Source of the DNA: Dermanyssus gallinae
Taxonomy: Eukaryota > Arthropoda > Arachnida > Mesostigmata > Dermanyssidae
DNA: 64,000 nt
Direction of reading: 5' to 3'
Assembly (NCBI GenBank): GCA_003439945.1
Contig: QVRM01006837.1
Span: 62,001-126,000, forward strand
The position numbers and the translations under genes are program-made. The stretch's first letter is position 1. Every line of letters starts with the position of its first letter. The notes beneath the pieces were generated by a model. That model ran no database searches, was not told where the DNA came from, and worked only from the letters and a program-made list of their open reading frames with translations. Shown one piece after another: positions 24,970-35,080 of this stretch.

Positions 24970-26025
24970 CCTTGAACGGTAGCGTAACGGTTGTTTTGGA
25001 GCGTAATGTTTATTGCGCACGAATGAGCGTTAGTTTTCTCCCTTCAGAGGCAACTTTATTGGCGAACGTGGACTGGACAGTCATATTTGTCGGAGACTTC
25101 AACACGGCAATGATGAGGCTGTGCGGACGCTGTCTGTTGAACCCCAGCCCTGTATGCCAACCGATCGTAGAATGGTACGTTTCAAGATCGATATTTCAGC
25201 GGAGATCGGGCCTAGACCGATTCTTTTGTCTACTGAATTATGAAACTATGAGGCTTGATATTGATCTTACTAATTTTGAATTTTTCCTCTCAACTTGCTC
25301 GTCCATTAATAAAGTATGCAAACAGTTGTGTTTAAATACTACATACTATGATTGAGGTCTACTTCGATCACATACTGCTTCGATTGGCTTATCACCATTC
25401 ATCGAGACACGCAGTGAAGAGAGAACGGATTCCCACTGAGTCTGCAACGATTGTTATTGGTGACGTGAGACAAGTCTTGTCATCAGCAACATCGCTTTCA
25501 TGACGAGTCCAAAATTCAGTGATACATCGGATGGGATCCCAGCAGTTGTCTACAAGAATCAGGGTTACTCAGCGTGCTCCCAGCGCTGAGTTTTACGAGT
25601 GTCTGTACTCGTACACTTAATGACCGGTGTGGCTCCTAAGTCATTTCGGAACGCGATTATATGCCCAGTAGGAAGAAGTATACAAATGTAATCCTACCAT
25701 CAAAAGGGCCCAAGGAAGAAGCATACAAATGAAATCCTACTAACAAAGGGCTAGTATCTCGCATAGCCGTGGCTCGTTATTGAATTGGCGGGTGATATCG
25801 GCGTCCATATATAACAATGCAAGCGGGTACAAAGGCTGATTGCCGGCGAGCGGTTTGCCTATCGGCGCTACTCTCCAGTTGCTAGCGACGCAATTTGCAT
25901 GGACGAAGATGAATAACGAATCGAATTGTTTCGACATGATATACTACTCTGACTTTAAGTCGGCATTCGAGACAGGGGACGCATTTCAGGCTGGTGGAAC
26001 CGCTGTCCACATTTGGAGTTGAGCT
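24970..26025 (+). pseudogene. Decayed non-LTR endonuclease/RT relic (RTE-like?)
   Basis: Fragments in shifting plus frames suggest a non-LTR pol. VIFVGDFNTAM (about 25080-25112) resembles the APE endonuclease GDFN motif. DGIPAVVYKNQG (about 25530-25565) and APKSFRNAIICPVG (about 25633-25672) resemble the RT entry region. DMIYYSDFKSAFET (about 25935-25976) resembles RT motif A, with a Ser-Asp in place of the usual hydrophobic-Asp. Spacings are compressed, with stops between blocks, so this is at best an old, internally deleted copy. The DGIPA..VYK pattern favours an RTE-like group. The assignment is tentative. Confidence 0.45.
25670..25752. repeat. 43-bp tandem duplication
   Basis: Two head-to-tail copies starting AGGAAGAAG (25670 and 25713) with few differences, inside the RT relic. 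It adds to the frame disruption there. Confidence 0.9.
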
Positions 26026-26203
26026 GCAGTAGCATTTCCAAAAAATAAACATTTAAAGATACGTGTGCATATGCAAACGGTTTATAAGCAATGCTATTTT
26101 ACATTTAGATGCTCCCACGGGACGATGTTAAAATCATTTATGTTTAGACTGTATATAAATTATCATTAGAAGACACCATGCGGTGTGATGGCGTACAAAC
26201 TAT

Positions 26204-26244
<41 letters not shown>

Positions 26245-27370
26245 TCGAATGAACAGTAGGATAGGTATATGTATAACAAACTGCAAAACGCAATCAAAGC
26301 GTTTTATGACATGCTGCAATGTCCTTGATTTAGAATTGCCAGTCGACAATCAAAAGTGCAATAATGGGCCTTGAGCACAGAAATGTATAAGATATTTTTG
26401 TTATTGGTAAAGAAGTGTTGAGATCTGAAATAATTATTTTATTTCTGGTCTTTATCCATATTGATCTTGTCCGGCGCCCTTCAATGGAAGTGATAAACCC
26501 TAGCTACAAAAAGTGCAACGTAAACTCGAATGATGAATTTCTCATTCTTTAGGTGGAATAGTTCGTGACGCGACATATAATTGCAAGCCGTACGGCACAA
26601 AATACATGAGTGTTATTTTAAGTCATTTACACCTTTAGAAAGTGAGGGATACCGTTTTACGTGTTCTCCATATATGTAACCGTTTCATAAACGTGAATGT
26701 AGAAGTTAAAAGCTACCTTGCCTACATCTTGCACTGAAGGAACAAGAAATCGAATCTGATCGGCTGCGCAGAGGGCGCAGGTCAAGTGCGGGACGGTTAT
26801 ACCCTCATTCAAGAGAAGGACATAGAGCAGTACAACACGTACCTAGGCAAGAACGTTAAAGGAGCTTCGTTTCCAAAATTTGCACCGACGAATTGTTTCG
26901 CCGTCGAAATAACCATGGCAAAGGGCTACCATGCAAGGAAATCGCTCACTGACGTGAGTCAGTTATTGCTGCAATCATCCACTACCGCTACAATCTCGCG
27001 TGAGTAGCATATTGGCAATTTTTCGCTCGTATAGCGTCAGCCTGCCTGAAAATGATAAAAGAAATCTCCTTCTTTCTCTTCCCCGAAGTGAATCTCCCTC
27101 TTTTATTAGGCGGCGAAAAATGTTTTGCCGTCTACATGCGGCAAAAAGAAGAATCGTATATAATTGCGGCTATTTAAATCCACCGCTGGGCAGACGGATG
27201 AATAGAAGCGTATTTCAGTGTTTAATTCAAATATAGTAATTTGCAGTACGCGCTTGAGGGCGTCTGTCTGAGACAGTCGTCTATTTCTTTATGATTTCGA
27301 TCGCAACAATTATCCGCCTTGTTCGTAGAGGTCACACTGGTTTTCCACTGCTAAGTGTGCCGTCATACGA
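26026..27370. other. Unassigned stretch
   Basis: No recognisable element apart from an AT array at about 26209-26243. Small open frames at 26786-27007 and 27000-27236 have no known motif. Confidence 0.5.
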
Positions 27371-27397
27371 ACGCAACGGCAACAAGACTGGAAACCG

Positions 27398-27430
27398 CCA
27401 GCAGCAACAACAGCGGCAGCAGCAGCAGAA
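27398..27430 (+). repeat. CAG/CAA-rich run
   Basis: A glutamine-type triplet run shortly before the GTT array. No gene could be tied to it. Confidence 0.8.
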
Positions 27431-27509
27431 TCAAACAGCAGTACTTTTTACTTTGCTTCATCTCAACGCAACCCAACTGCCAATGGGTAGCGTGCCAATC
27501 TTTTTACCG

Positions 27510-27595
27510 TTGTTGTTGTCGTTGGTTGTCGTTGTTGTTGTTGTTGTTGTTGTTGTTGTGTTGTTGTTGTTGTTGTGTTGTTGTTGTTGTTGTTG

Positions 27596-27655
<60 letters not shown>

Positions 27656-27722
27656 GTTGTTGTTGTTGTTGTTGTTGTTGTGTTGTTGTTGTGTTGTTGT
27701 GTTGTTGTTGTTGTTGTTGTTG

Positions 27723-27764
<42 letters not shown>

Positions 27765-27799
27765 GTTGTTGTTGTTGTGTTGTTGTTGTTGTTGTTGTG

Positions 27800-27838
<39 letters not shown>

Positions 27839-27898
27839 GTTGTTGTGTTGTTGTTGTTGTTGTGTTGTTGTTGTTGTTGTTGTAATTGTTGTTGTTGT
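27510..27898. repeat. (GTT)n array with phase slips
   Basis: About 390 bp of TTG triplets repeatedly interrupted by GTG steps that shift the phase. The poly-Val, poly-Cys and poly-Leu frames across it are artefacts. Confidence 0.97.
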
Positions 27899-29413
27899 AT
27901 CAGTCAGGGAATAATGCTAGATGTCTTTATCAGTCAGGGACTAACCGCCATCGTCTTCTTAAGCGATTCGATCCGAACGAGTACAACCCACTCTGCCTAC
28001 AGCGTAGGCTAACCGAAAAAGTCATCCACCCAGCCAGCTAAACGCGTTGTTATTATGATCCAATAGCTTTTCGTCAACATGGAGGGGGGCGGAGGCACCC
28101 AGGCCAAACCTCTAGTTGAATCGTTCGCGTCATCTCCGGGGGGGGGGGGGGCAACGCGGTTGTGCTTTCGTCGTCGCCGTCATCGTCGTCGTCGGCGCCC
28201 TCGGAATCGCCGTCTTGTACAAACGTCCATTAGGATGCCAGCACAGCCCACGTCCTGAATATGCATGCAACGAAGATTCCCTGCCTCTCCCCCCTCCCCC
28301 CGCCTCCCGCGCGTTCCGCTTTCCCGCTGGCCGGACTGGCTTAATTCTTCTCCAGAGTCAAGGGCGGGGCACTCCTAGCCTGCATGACCATCGCTAACCA
28401 TCTTGGTCATTAGACGCGAGCCAGAGCACCAAGCAGCCCTGTCGACCATGACCATGACTATGACCATGGGTCGGTCGACAGTCGTCGTGATCTACACACT
28501 CTCCTGACAGTGGGCTCCCTTAACGAGGCTTGCTCGCCTATCTGCGTAAGCTTCTGCGTACGCTCTCTCTGTCCGTCCGTCTGTCTGTCTGTCTGCCTGA
28601 CCCCCTCCCCCCCCCGCCCCCCGATGATGGGTCGGGATTCTCGCCGTCTTGGCGAGAAAACATCTTCAGCTGGTTGAACGGCGGAATGCCGTCAAACACG
28701 ATACGACATTTTACTGTGCGCGTCGTACACAGAAACCTTCGCGGGCGGGCTTGCCCCCACACGATGCAGTGCACTTTGGTCAGCAAGTCATTGTGTTCAA
28801 TTGCAAATGATCACAATGCCACCGAAGACTTGCAACCATTCACATATATATATATATATATATATATATGTGAATGATCACAATGCCGCCAAAGACTTGC
28901 AACCATTCACATAATTATATATATATATATATATACACGTGCATACAAATTTACCTCTTGTAAATACATCTTGCAGTTATCACGAGTCCACTTAAAGATA
29001 CTTTAATTTGATATTATCACTGTTACAACTCACTGTTATAGAAGTCATTTTCATTGTTCCGTAAGTGTGTGGTGTGCGAGCAGACAATCATGATGATTAG
29101 TGGTAATTATTTGGGGTTTAACTCGTATAAGCTCGTTTTATATGAGCGCTTGATTAGAGAAGTACGCCATAAAACCTACAGATCGGAAGCTTATTGGATT
29201 AGGCTCATACGAGTTTTTACAAGTTCTGCCACTGTAGTAGGTAGTATTACGTTTCAAACGTAATAATAATTGTATATTCTGCTATCGCGACCGAAATCTA
29301 AACTGAAAAATAAACACAATTTGTAGGTAGATTACCTAAACTTGGCCGTCTGCCTTTGTCACTGCGAAAGTCTGCTCATCGTAAGAGATTTCTGTAACAA
29401 TGAGACATCGATA
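27899..29413. other. GC-richer unassigned stretch
   Basis: Notable items are a run of 14 G at about 28139-28152, C-rich runs near 28290-28305 and 28601-28621, and CCATGA-type repeats near 28446-28467. An open frame at 28116-28397 has a hydrophobic stretch but no recognised family. A first exon or promoter is possible, but I cannot support one. Confidence 0.4.
28806..28911. repeat. Duplicated 43-bp unit around an AT array
   Basis: AATGATCACAATGCC..CATTCACA occurs at about 28806-28844 and, nearly identically, at 28869-28911, separated by about 25 bp of AT. The second copy starts TGTGAATG and ends CATTCACA, so its ends are inverted repeats. Confidence 0.9.
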
Positions 29414-29628
29414 GCAGTTGAAACCTAAACTGTTGCCGGGCTGACTCTCAGCCAATATTTACCGTCCACGGAATGGCGAATTTGCATTGCTTCGTATAAC
29501 AAACCCCGCAAATACAAATGCGCAACGATGGGGATCGAACCCGCGCACTTATGTGTCTCTTTCGGTCGCAAGACGGCATGCACAGAATGCACCCACCACG
29601 CCACCGGTCTCGACGGCAGTCGAAAGCT
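29414..29628 (-). mobile_element. tRNA-derived SINE, family B, copy 2
   Basis: On the minus strand a tRNA-like head (GGTGGCGTGGTGGGTGC A-box region; B-box GGTTCGATCCC at 29541-29531) is followed by a body ending GGCTGAGAGTCAGCCC. Body boundaries are 29427-29615, 189 bp, the same as copy 1. Candidate 13-bp duplications are GCAGTTGAAACCT (29414-29426) and GCAGTCGAAAGCT (29616-29628), matching at 11 of 13 positions. The B box is closer to a real tRNA than in copy 1. Confidence 0.85.
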
Positions 29629-30270
29629 ACCGATGTCTAGCGACACTTGAAGAGAGATATTATAGATTAAGGCAAACGGAGACCTTCGGGCGCCAAACAG
29701 CGCCTTGTTTGTGTGCGTAGCTGGCAAATCAACCGAGGGAATATTAGTTATGTAGTTGTAGACTCGAAGTACCCGTACGCTAAGCGACACGAATGAAGGA
29801 ATGCTTGTCCAACTACCACGGCACATTCTTACTACAGTTTCTCACTCTCCCATCGAACACGCGATAATACGCCGGGGAACAGTAATTAAACGATAGGTTT
29901 CCAAGCTCATTCCTGTGATTCAGATGTGGGCGTACTCGCCGGCACGGCTGCAACATGTCGTTCAAGTGATTTTCGTGGCCTGTGTGCTAGAGTCAGAGCG
30001 ATCACAGAGTCACAAATATACAGACAGGCAGGCCTATCTGTTACCAAAGCTCTAGCTCTTATAGAGCTGAGAGAACTCGGCTATTAGCGGGGGTAAAGAG
30101 CGCGTATTTATTTAAAGATTTGACACCTGAATATAATCCTTAAATTGTTGTAAAATTGTACCTATTTAGGCGTATATATATTCCCTTAAGTTCGCGCACT
30201 GCTGTACATCCCGTAGGTTTTTTTCAAACCCTGCCTCTGTTAGCAGCTCGCAGTTGAGTAGACCTATGAG
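29629..30270. other. Unassigned stretch
   Basis: No gene or repeat recognised between the two SINE B copies. Confidence 0.5.
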
Positions 30271-30271
30271 T

Positions 30272-30368
30272 AGTCGAGTTCGGTGGCGTGGTGGCATGCG
30301 TCTGCGCCTCGCGACCGGAGTAGACACATTGCTGCGCGGGTTCGAGCCCCACCGTTGCACATTTGTAA
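30272..30368 (+). mobile_element. SINE family B head with a different tail
   Basis: The tRNA-like head GGTGGCGTGGTGGCATGCGT and the B box GGTTCGAGCCC (30339-30349) match family B up to about CACATTTGTA at 30368. After that the sequence turns into a GCAGCAACAGCGGC stretch that does not match the family B body. It is either 3'-truncated or a separate subfamily joined to another tail. Confidence 0.7.
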
Positions 30369-30685
30369 TAGCGGCTGCAGCAACAGCGGCAGCGCTGTAC
30401 ATCGTGCTCATCATATTGGTGGTCAACGCGGTCATTTTCCTCATCCAAAGTATAGCATGGCCCATTTCTTCCGCCAAGCTCGCTCTTCAATAACAACATT
30501 TGACAAGAAAAAAAAAGAAGAAAACTCGCGTGTGCAGACACTGGAACAGTGCCCTCTGTTTCTTCCTTGGCCTGACACTTCCCTTCTTCTGTGCGACTAT
30601 GCATAAATACGTATAATGCGTGCATACGTGTGCATATATATATATATATATATATATTTGCAGTTCTCTTCGACGCTGCAATAAT

Positions 30686-30687
<2 letters not shown>

Positions 30688-30736
<49 letters not shown>
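30688..30736. repeat. (AT)n microsatellite
   Basis: About 49 bp of AT. A shorter run lies at 30633-30657. Confidence 0.97.
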
Positions 30737-30738
<2 letters not shown>

Positions 30739-30779
30739 CACACATTTTGATTTCACTCCCTGTTGAGCAAGTACAACCG

Positions 30780-31105
30780 CACAATATAGCTCGTCTGTTC
30801 GGGAGTGCACATTGTACACGATAAATTAGGCCAAATCGCGGACCAGAAGGCTCGCTTGCAATTTATATGCGCAGCTTTTCTTGGCGATGCTTCTGGCCGG
30901 AAACCAGGTTCAGCCAGTGGTCCTTTGCCTTTTGGAACAAGCAACATGATGCACTGACTCCAGTATGAACGCAGGCCTATCAAAGGCGGTCATTCCGTGA
31001 GGCTCTCCTGCCGACTGCTCCCGGCGTTCGTTACAGGTGCTGTCGGGTCCGGGTGGTCTGTTTCTCAGGAGCCGTCGAATGGACTCCGCCGCTCTCTGCA
31101 CGGCG
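30780..31105 (-). pseudogene. Non-LTR reverse transcriptase N-terminal relic
   Basis: The minus strand reads AAESIRRLLRNRPPGPDS (about 31098-31045), the RT entry motif that usually reads NKAPGPDG. After a frameshift it reads CIMLLVPKGKGPLAEPGFRP (about 30953-30894), the usual RT block with a PKGKG core and a following RPI-like site. The distance between blocks is close to normal. The catalytic domain is not seen beyond about 30780. The PKGKG form occurs in both RLE and APE elements, so the clade is open. Confidence 0.6.
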
Positions 31106-32350
31106 ATGTATTCTTCCAGGTTGGCAGTTTACTGCATGTCCTTCTCTTCCGGCTAATATAAATATATTTATATATTGCAACGGCAAGAAAGATCACTTCC
31201 GGATATGTATCACCACTGCTGGTTATGTCCTAAGTAACTCGTTCTATATATATATATAAGGTTTTCACCTGGCGGTAGCCTCTCAGTTTTTATGTCCATA
31301 TGTGACTCCCTTACATGCCATTACGTCGTTATTATCGTTTAGCGGGCTAAACCGTGCTCATACTAGATTTCTCTGAGCTATAACCAGCCGAGGATTCCAT
31401 CCTGTGCACGGCAATGCCCAAACCTTTTAGAATAGTAGGTTAGACGTCTAAAGTATCATTTCTACGTGCATATATTCAAAACGATAAAACCCTGTTTATG
31501 AGTGGTGGTTAAGTATTGTACGTGCCACTGCCAGTTTCTTAACTACTCTAAACCGTCCCACGTAGAAGCGTTATTTTTTACATATCTTCAGAAAAGCATA
31601 CGATTTCGAGTTTAAATGGTTGGCGGCCCAGCCATTTATTCGGAACATATTATGACTGACACATACTTGATTACTATATCGGTGACTGAGTTAGCAAACG
31701 TCTGGCCAGGAAAGCAGCACGTAGACCACAGGTCCTGTTTTTATTCGTATCTCGTTGCTAACGATGGCAAATACTAGACTTCGCTCTTGTATATATTCTC
31801 GGAGGAAAGACAGAGTATCTGACATTAAGAGATACACATTGAAGATCAAAGTATTAAGTTCCTTTACTTTCAAGTTGCAATTAATTCACATTTGTTGTCA
31901 TTGGCTCAACTGTTGAGCGGCGAATACGTTTACGGGACCATTGGGGAGAAGAAGAGCCACATATGCAAGCTACTTAGGCACATTGCAGGAAAGAGAGAGA
32001 GAGAGAGAGAACAAATAGCCTAACTTAATAAATGTCCAGCGTATACAACGATGCAGCCAAACTGCACAGCCTGTCCGACATTCAGAAACAAGATTGCTAG
32101 AGATATCCATATGTCCAACAGGGTACACTATACCAGCAGTGGCCCGATTCTTAGGAAAGCAGTGTCAAGGGACAAGTTGCTACAATCAGATGCAATTGCT
32201 CGGGAACGCTTCTGGTGCGAAATACATTTGTCAAAGTTAGAAAAAGACCTAGTAGTCAGGATACTTTTACAAGCAGATAAAAGCTGAGGTCATCTTATTC
32301 TGACCGCTCTTTGTTGGTGGGTGTAGAATAAACCTGGGACTTACCAGAGC
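31106..32350. other. Unassigned stretch upstream of the young retrotransposon
   Basis: No recognised domain. An open frame at 32051-32287 (78 codons, starting MQPNCTACPTFRN) matches no family I know. A short GA run is at about 31991-32010. Confidence 0.5.
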
Positions 32351-35080
32351 ATATTTAAATATTATATTTTTACTAACTAAACTTGGTTTCAGTGTTTACT
32401 AGAGCAGAAATTGGAGAAATGAAAATAGGAATAATAGCGGAAAATTTAGTAGCAATAGCGTCAAGGGGGGTTGAGATTGTGGCAGCTTACGTAAAACCGG
32501 CGGGTGTAGAGTCTACTGAGACCATGACAGAACGTATTATGCTCGGGGTCGAAGCTGTGCCGAGAAAAGCACCTATGATTCTAGCGGGGGATTTCAATGC
32601 GAGGTTGGACAAGGGAAACTCTGAACGAACTGAAGCATTTTTGGAGATTATAACGGAGATAGGTTGTTGGTTGGTCAGCGAACCAGGTTTAAACACATTT
32701 GAATGTAGCACTGGAGCATCAGTCATCGACGTTTTTGCCACAGACGGAAACGCAAATGATATAACATTTTTAGGAGAAAATACATCATTTAGGGAAGGAG
32801 CGGGGCTCAGAAGGCACATACCCATGGGGATGGCATTCAAGGTTAGCATCAGTGGGGAGGAGAGTAGCCGTAGGCTAAGGTCCGGAACAAAACTGGATAG
32901 TGGGATTTTCTTAAAGGGAGTTGGGGAGGTATGTCCACCAGGGGAAATCCACATAGAGTCCTATGAACGTAAACTTGTAAATCTAATCAAAAGTGCAATA
33001 GTTCCGCGTCACGAACGAAAAGGAAGGCCCTGGTTCAACGAGCGTTGTAGAGCAGCAAAAATTGCCAACAGGCTAACTAGGGACTACGTAAAGATTTTTC
33101 CGGTAATAAGGCCGTTTGCTATAATGGTAAAGAAAATGACGCAAAGGGCATACAAGGAAGAAAAACAGAAGTACTGGGAAAGCCAAGAGTGGAAATTGTT
33201 ACAAGAGGCAGAGGAACATCCTCACAAGTGGCTAAAACATAAAAGAAAACAGCAGTGCCCAGTGGAGACTGAGAGACTGATTAAGCACTTTGCTGGTATG
33301 TTACAGGGAGCCGACACTACTCCAAAAGAAATAATTGTTTACAATGGGCCTTGGGACAAAGATACAGAGTTTGCGCGGGAATGGGTAGTTCGCGAGGTCA
33401 CAATCGAAGAAGTTGTCAGAGCAATTGAAAGGGCGCCTAGAGGCAAAGCGGCCGGGAACGATATGATAAGAAATGAGCACTTGAAGCAAACGTTGGCACT
33501 GGCACCATGCTGGAAAGCTCTATTTGAGGAATGCCTAAAGTCCGGGAAAATGCCTAAAGCGTGGAAGGAGCATACCCTTATTGTTATACCTAAAGGGAAG
33601 GGCATAGAAACAGAACCGGAAGCTTGGAGGGGTATAACACTTAAAAGTTGCCCCTATAAGATATTCTCGGGGATAATATCAGATAGACTTGGGTACTTTC
33701 TAGAAGCCAGAAACGCAGTACCAGAAGAACAACATGGGTTTAGAAGATCAAAGTCGACCCATACGGCTCTGCACCAATTGTTAACGGAGATTTGGGCAAC
33801 TCTAGCCGAGCCAAGAAGACCGTTATATGCGGTATTTATAGATCTTAAGGCCGCCTTTGACCTAGCGCCGAGAAACATAATTATGGAGAAGTTAGCCCTG
33901 GAAGGAGTTCCGAACCAGCTGTTAAACATTTTAGGGGCCATACTTAGGGAGAGCATAGTATGCATTGACAACGGTATAGGGATTGTGGGAAGGGTAAAGC
34001 AAACTACAGGCGTGGCTCAAGGTGACGGACTTAGTCCGTTGCTTTTTTCGGTACTATTGGGAGGGCTACCTAACCGCGTGAAACAGGGATGGACTCGAGA
34101 GTGGGCAAGTACTTTAATGTACGCAGATGACATTGCAATATATGGTAGGAGTCTATTTAGGGTAAAACAGGGACTGGAACGAATAATTGATTATATGGAC
34201 GAGATGGGGCTCAGCATAAACTGGCAAAAGACAGTAGCAGTTAAGTTTCGACGAGGGGGTCGATTAGCAAAAGACGACATTCTTCGAGCCAGAGGCAATG
34301 AGGTACATTTCGTAAATAAATTTACTTATCTGGGAGTCACTATAACGTCGAATGGAAGCAGTTTCCGAAGGCATATAGAAAGCAGAGTGGGAAAAGCAAT
34401 TCGAGCAGCAGCAGCAATTAAGAACCCGCAAATGTTGTCAATACATACCGCGTCCGCCCTTTTTAAAATTAAAATAGAACCAATAGCAACATTCGGTATA
34501 TCACTAATATGGGAAAAACTGGGAGAAACAGATCTGCAGTTACTAGATAGAGCCAGATTTTTCTTTATGAAACGGGTTTTGGGGTTAGCCAATTCTTGTA
34601 GGAACAGAATAGTTCATATCTTAGAGGGGGGGTCTTTAATGACACAGGAATTACAACTTCGATGGGGTTTACCTAGAACGAGAGCATTTGAGGCTTATAC
34701 TTTGAAGTGGACGGACAAATTAAAGGAAATCGATTTAGGAATATATAAAACGGTAGCGATGACAAGCACGGCCTGGCGAGCAGCCGGATACAAGAGCAGG
34801 CATTTAACTACGGCGTTTGCAGCCCACGGGTTTCATCACGTGTTATGTAGCACAGAAGATTTCCACATTCCTCAGGAGTGTTGCAAGTGCACGAGGTGCT
34901 CTGCCCAGTGCGATAGATACCACGCCGCAGCATGTCCAGCAGTTTAGTCAATAGCTGAACTAGCAAGATGAGAGAAGACTCAATGACGTGAAGAAAGCAC
35001 TAGTTCTGTCTGATGTATATGTTTATAATTTTACCCAACCTGGGTGTTAATAAACCATAATAATAATATTTAAATATTAT
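32351..35080 (+). mobile_element. Young 5'-truncated non-LTR retrotransposon with target-site duplication
   Basis: A perfect 15-bp direct repeat, ATATTTAAATATTAT, lies at 32351-32365 and 35066-35080. It bounds a 2,700-bp insertion (32366-35065). The 3' UTR is short, with an AATAAA at about 35048-35053 and a CCATAATAATA tail. The 5' end is truncated inside the endonuclease domain, as expected for incomplete target-primed reverse transcription. Related 3' ends are at about 36.8 and 39.3 kb. Confidence 0.92.
32383..34947 (+). CDS. Non-LTR pol: partial APE endonuclease plus reverse transcriptase
   Basis: One uninterrupted frame of about 854 codons. The first codon at 32383 is TTG and only marks where the truncated frame becomes open. 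Domains in order: C-terminal APE endonuclease with VEIVAAYVKPAG, GDFNAR (about residues 69-74), SVIDVFATDG and RRHIPMGM; then RT with PRGKAAGND, IPKGKGIETEPEAWRGITL, FIDLKAAFD, GVAQGDGLSPLLF, the catalytic YADD (Tyr580 on) and FTYLGVTI. A C-terminal cysteine-rich tail reads CCKCTRCSAQCDRYHAAAC. The N-terminal endonuclease and ORF1 are missing. The known role is target-site cleavage and reverse transcription. The RT looks catalytically complete, so it may still be expressed if transcribed. The clade is not certain (R1/I/Jockey-type APE element). Confidence 0.93.
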   Translation: MVSVFTRAEIGEMKIGIIAENLVAIASRGVEIVAAYVKPAGVESTETMTERIMLGVEAVPRKAPMILAGDFNARLDKGNSERTEAFLEIITEIGCWLVSEPGLNTFECSTGASVIDVFATDGNANDITFLGENTSFREGAGLRRHIPMGMAFKVSISGEESSRRLRSGTKLDSGIFLKGVGEVCPPGEIHIESYERKLVNLIKSAIVPRHERKGRPWFNERCRAAKIANRLTRDYVKIFPVIRPFAIMVKKMTQRAYKEEKQKYWESQEWKLLQEAEEHPHKWLKHKRKQQCPVETERLIKHFAGMLQGADTTPKEIIVYNGPWDKDTEFAREWVVREVTIEEVVRAIERAPRGKAAGNDMIRNEHLKQTLALAPCWKALFEECLKSGKMPKAWKEHTLIVIPKGKGIETEPEAWRGITLKSCPYKIFSGIISDRLGYFLEARNAVPEEQHGFRRSKSTHTALHQLLTEIWATLAEPRRPLYAVFIDLKAAFDLAPRNIIMEKLALEGVPNQLLNILGAILRESIVCIDNGIGIVGRVKQTTGVAQGDGLSPLLFSVLLGGLPNRVKQGWTREWASTLMYADDIAIYGRSLFRVKQGLERIIDYMDEMGLSINWQKTVAVKFRRGGRLAKDDILRARGNEVHFVNKFTYLGVTITSNGSSFRRHIESRVGKAIRAAAAIKNPQMLSIHTASALFKIKIEPIATFGISLIWEKLGETDLQLLDRARFFFMKRVLGLANSCRNRIVHILEGGSLMTQELQLRWGLPRTRAFEAYTLKWTDKLKEIDLGIYKTVAMTSTAWRAAGYKSRHLTTAFAAHGFHHVLCSTEDFHIPQECCKCTRCSAQCDRYHAAACPAV

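Noticed and set aside
27291..28012. Three long overlapping frames of poly-Val, poly-Leu and poly-Cys
   Set aside because: Translations of the GTT array in its shifting phases.
28116..28397. Possible first exon encoding a signal-anchor protein in a GC-rich area
   Set aside because: One hydrophobic stretch only. No promoter motif, splice context or homology could be supported.
29531..29600. Possible tRNA genes at 9.0, 23.5, 29.5, 30.3 and 41.5 kb
   Set aside because: A- and B-box-like motifs are present, but the cloverleaf pairing is poor and non-tRNA bodies follow. SINEs explain them better.
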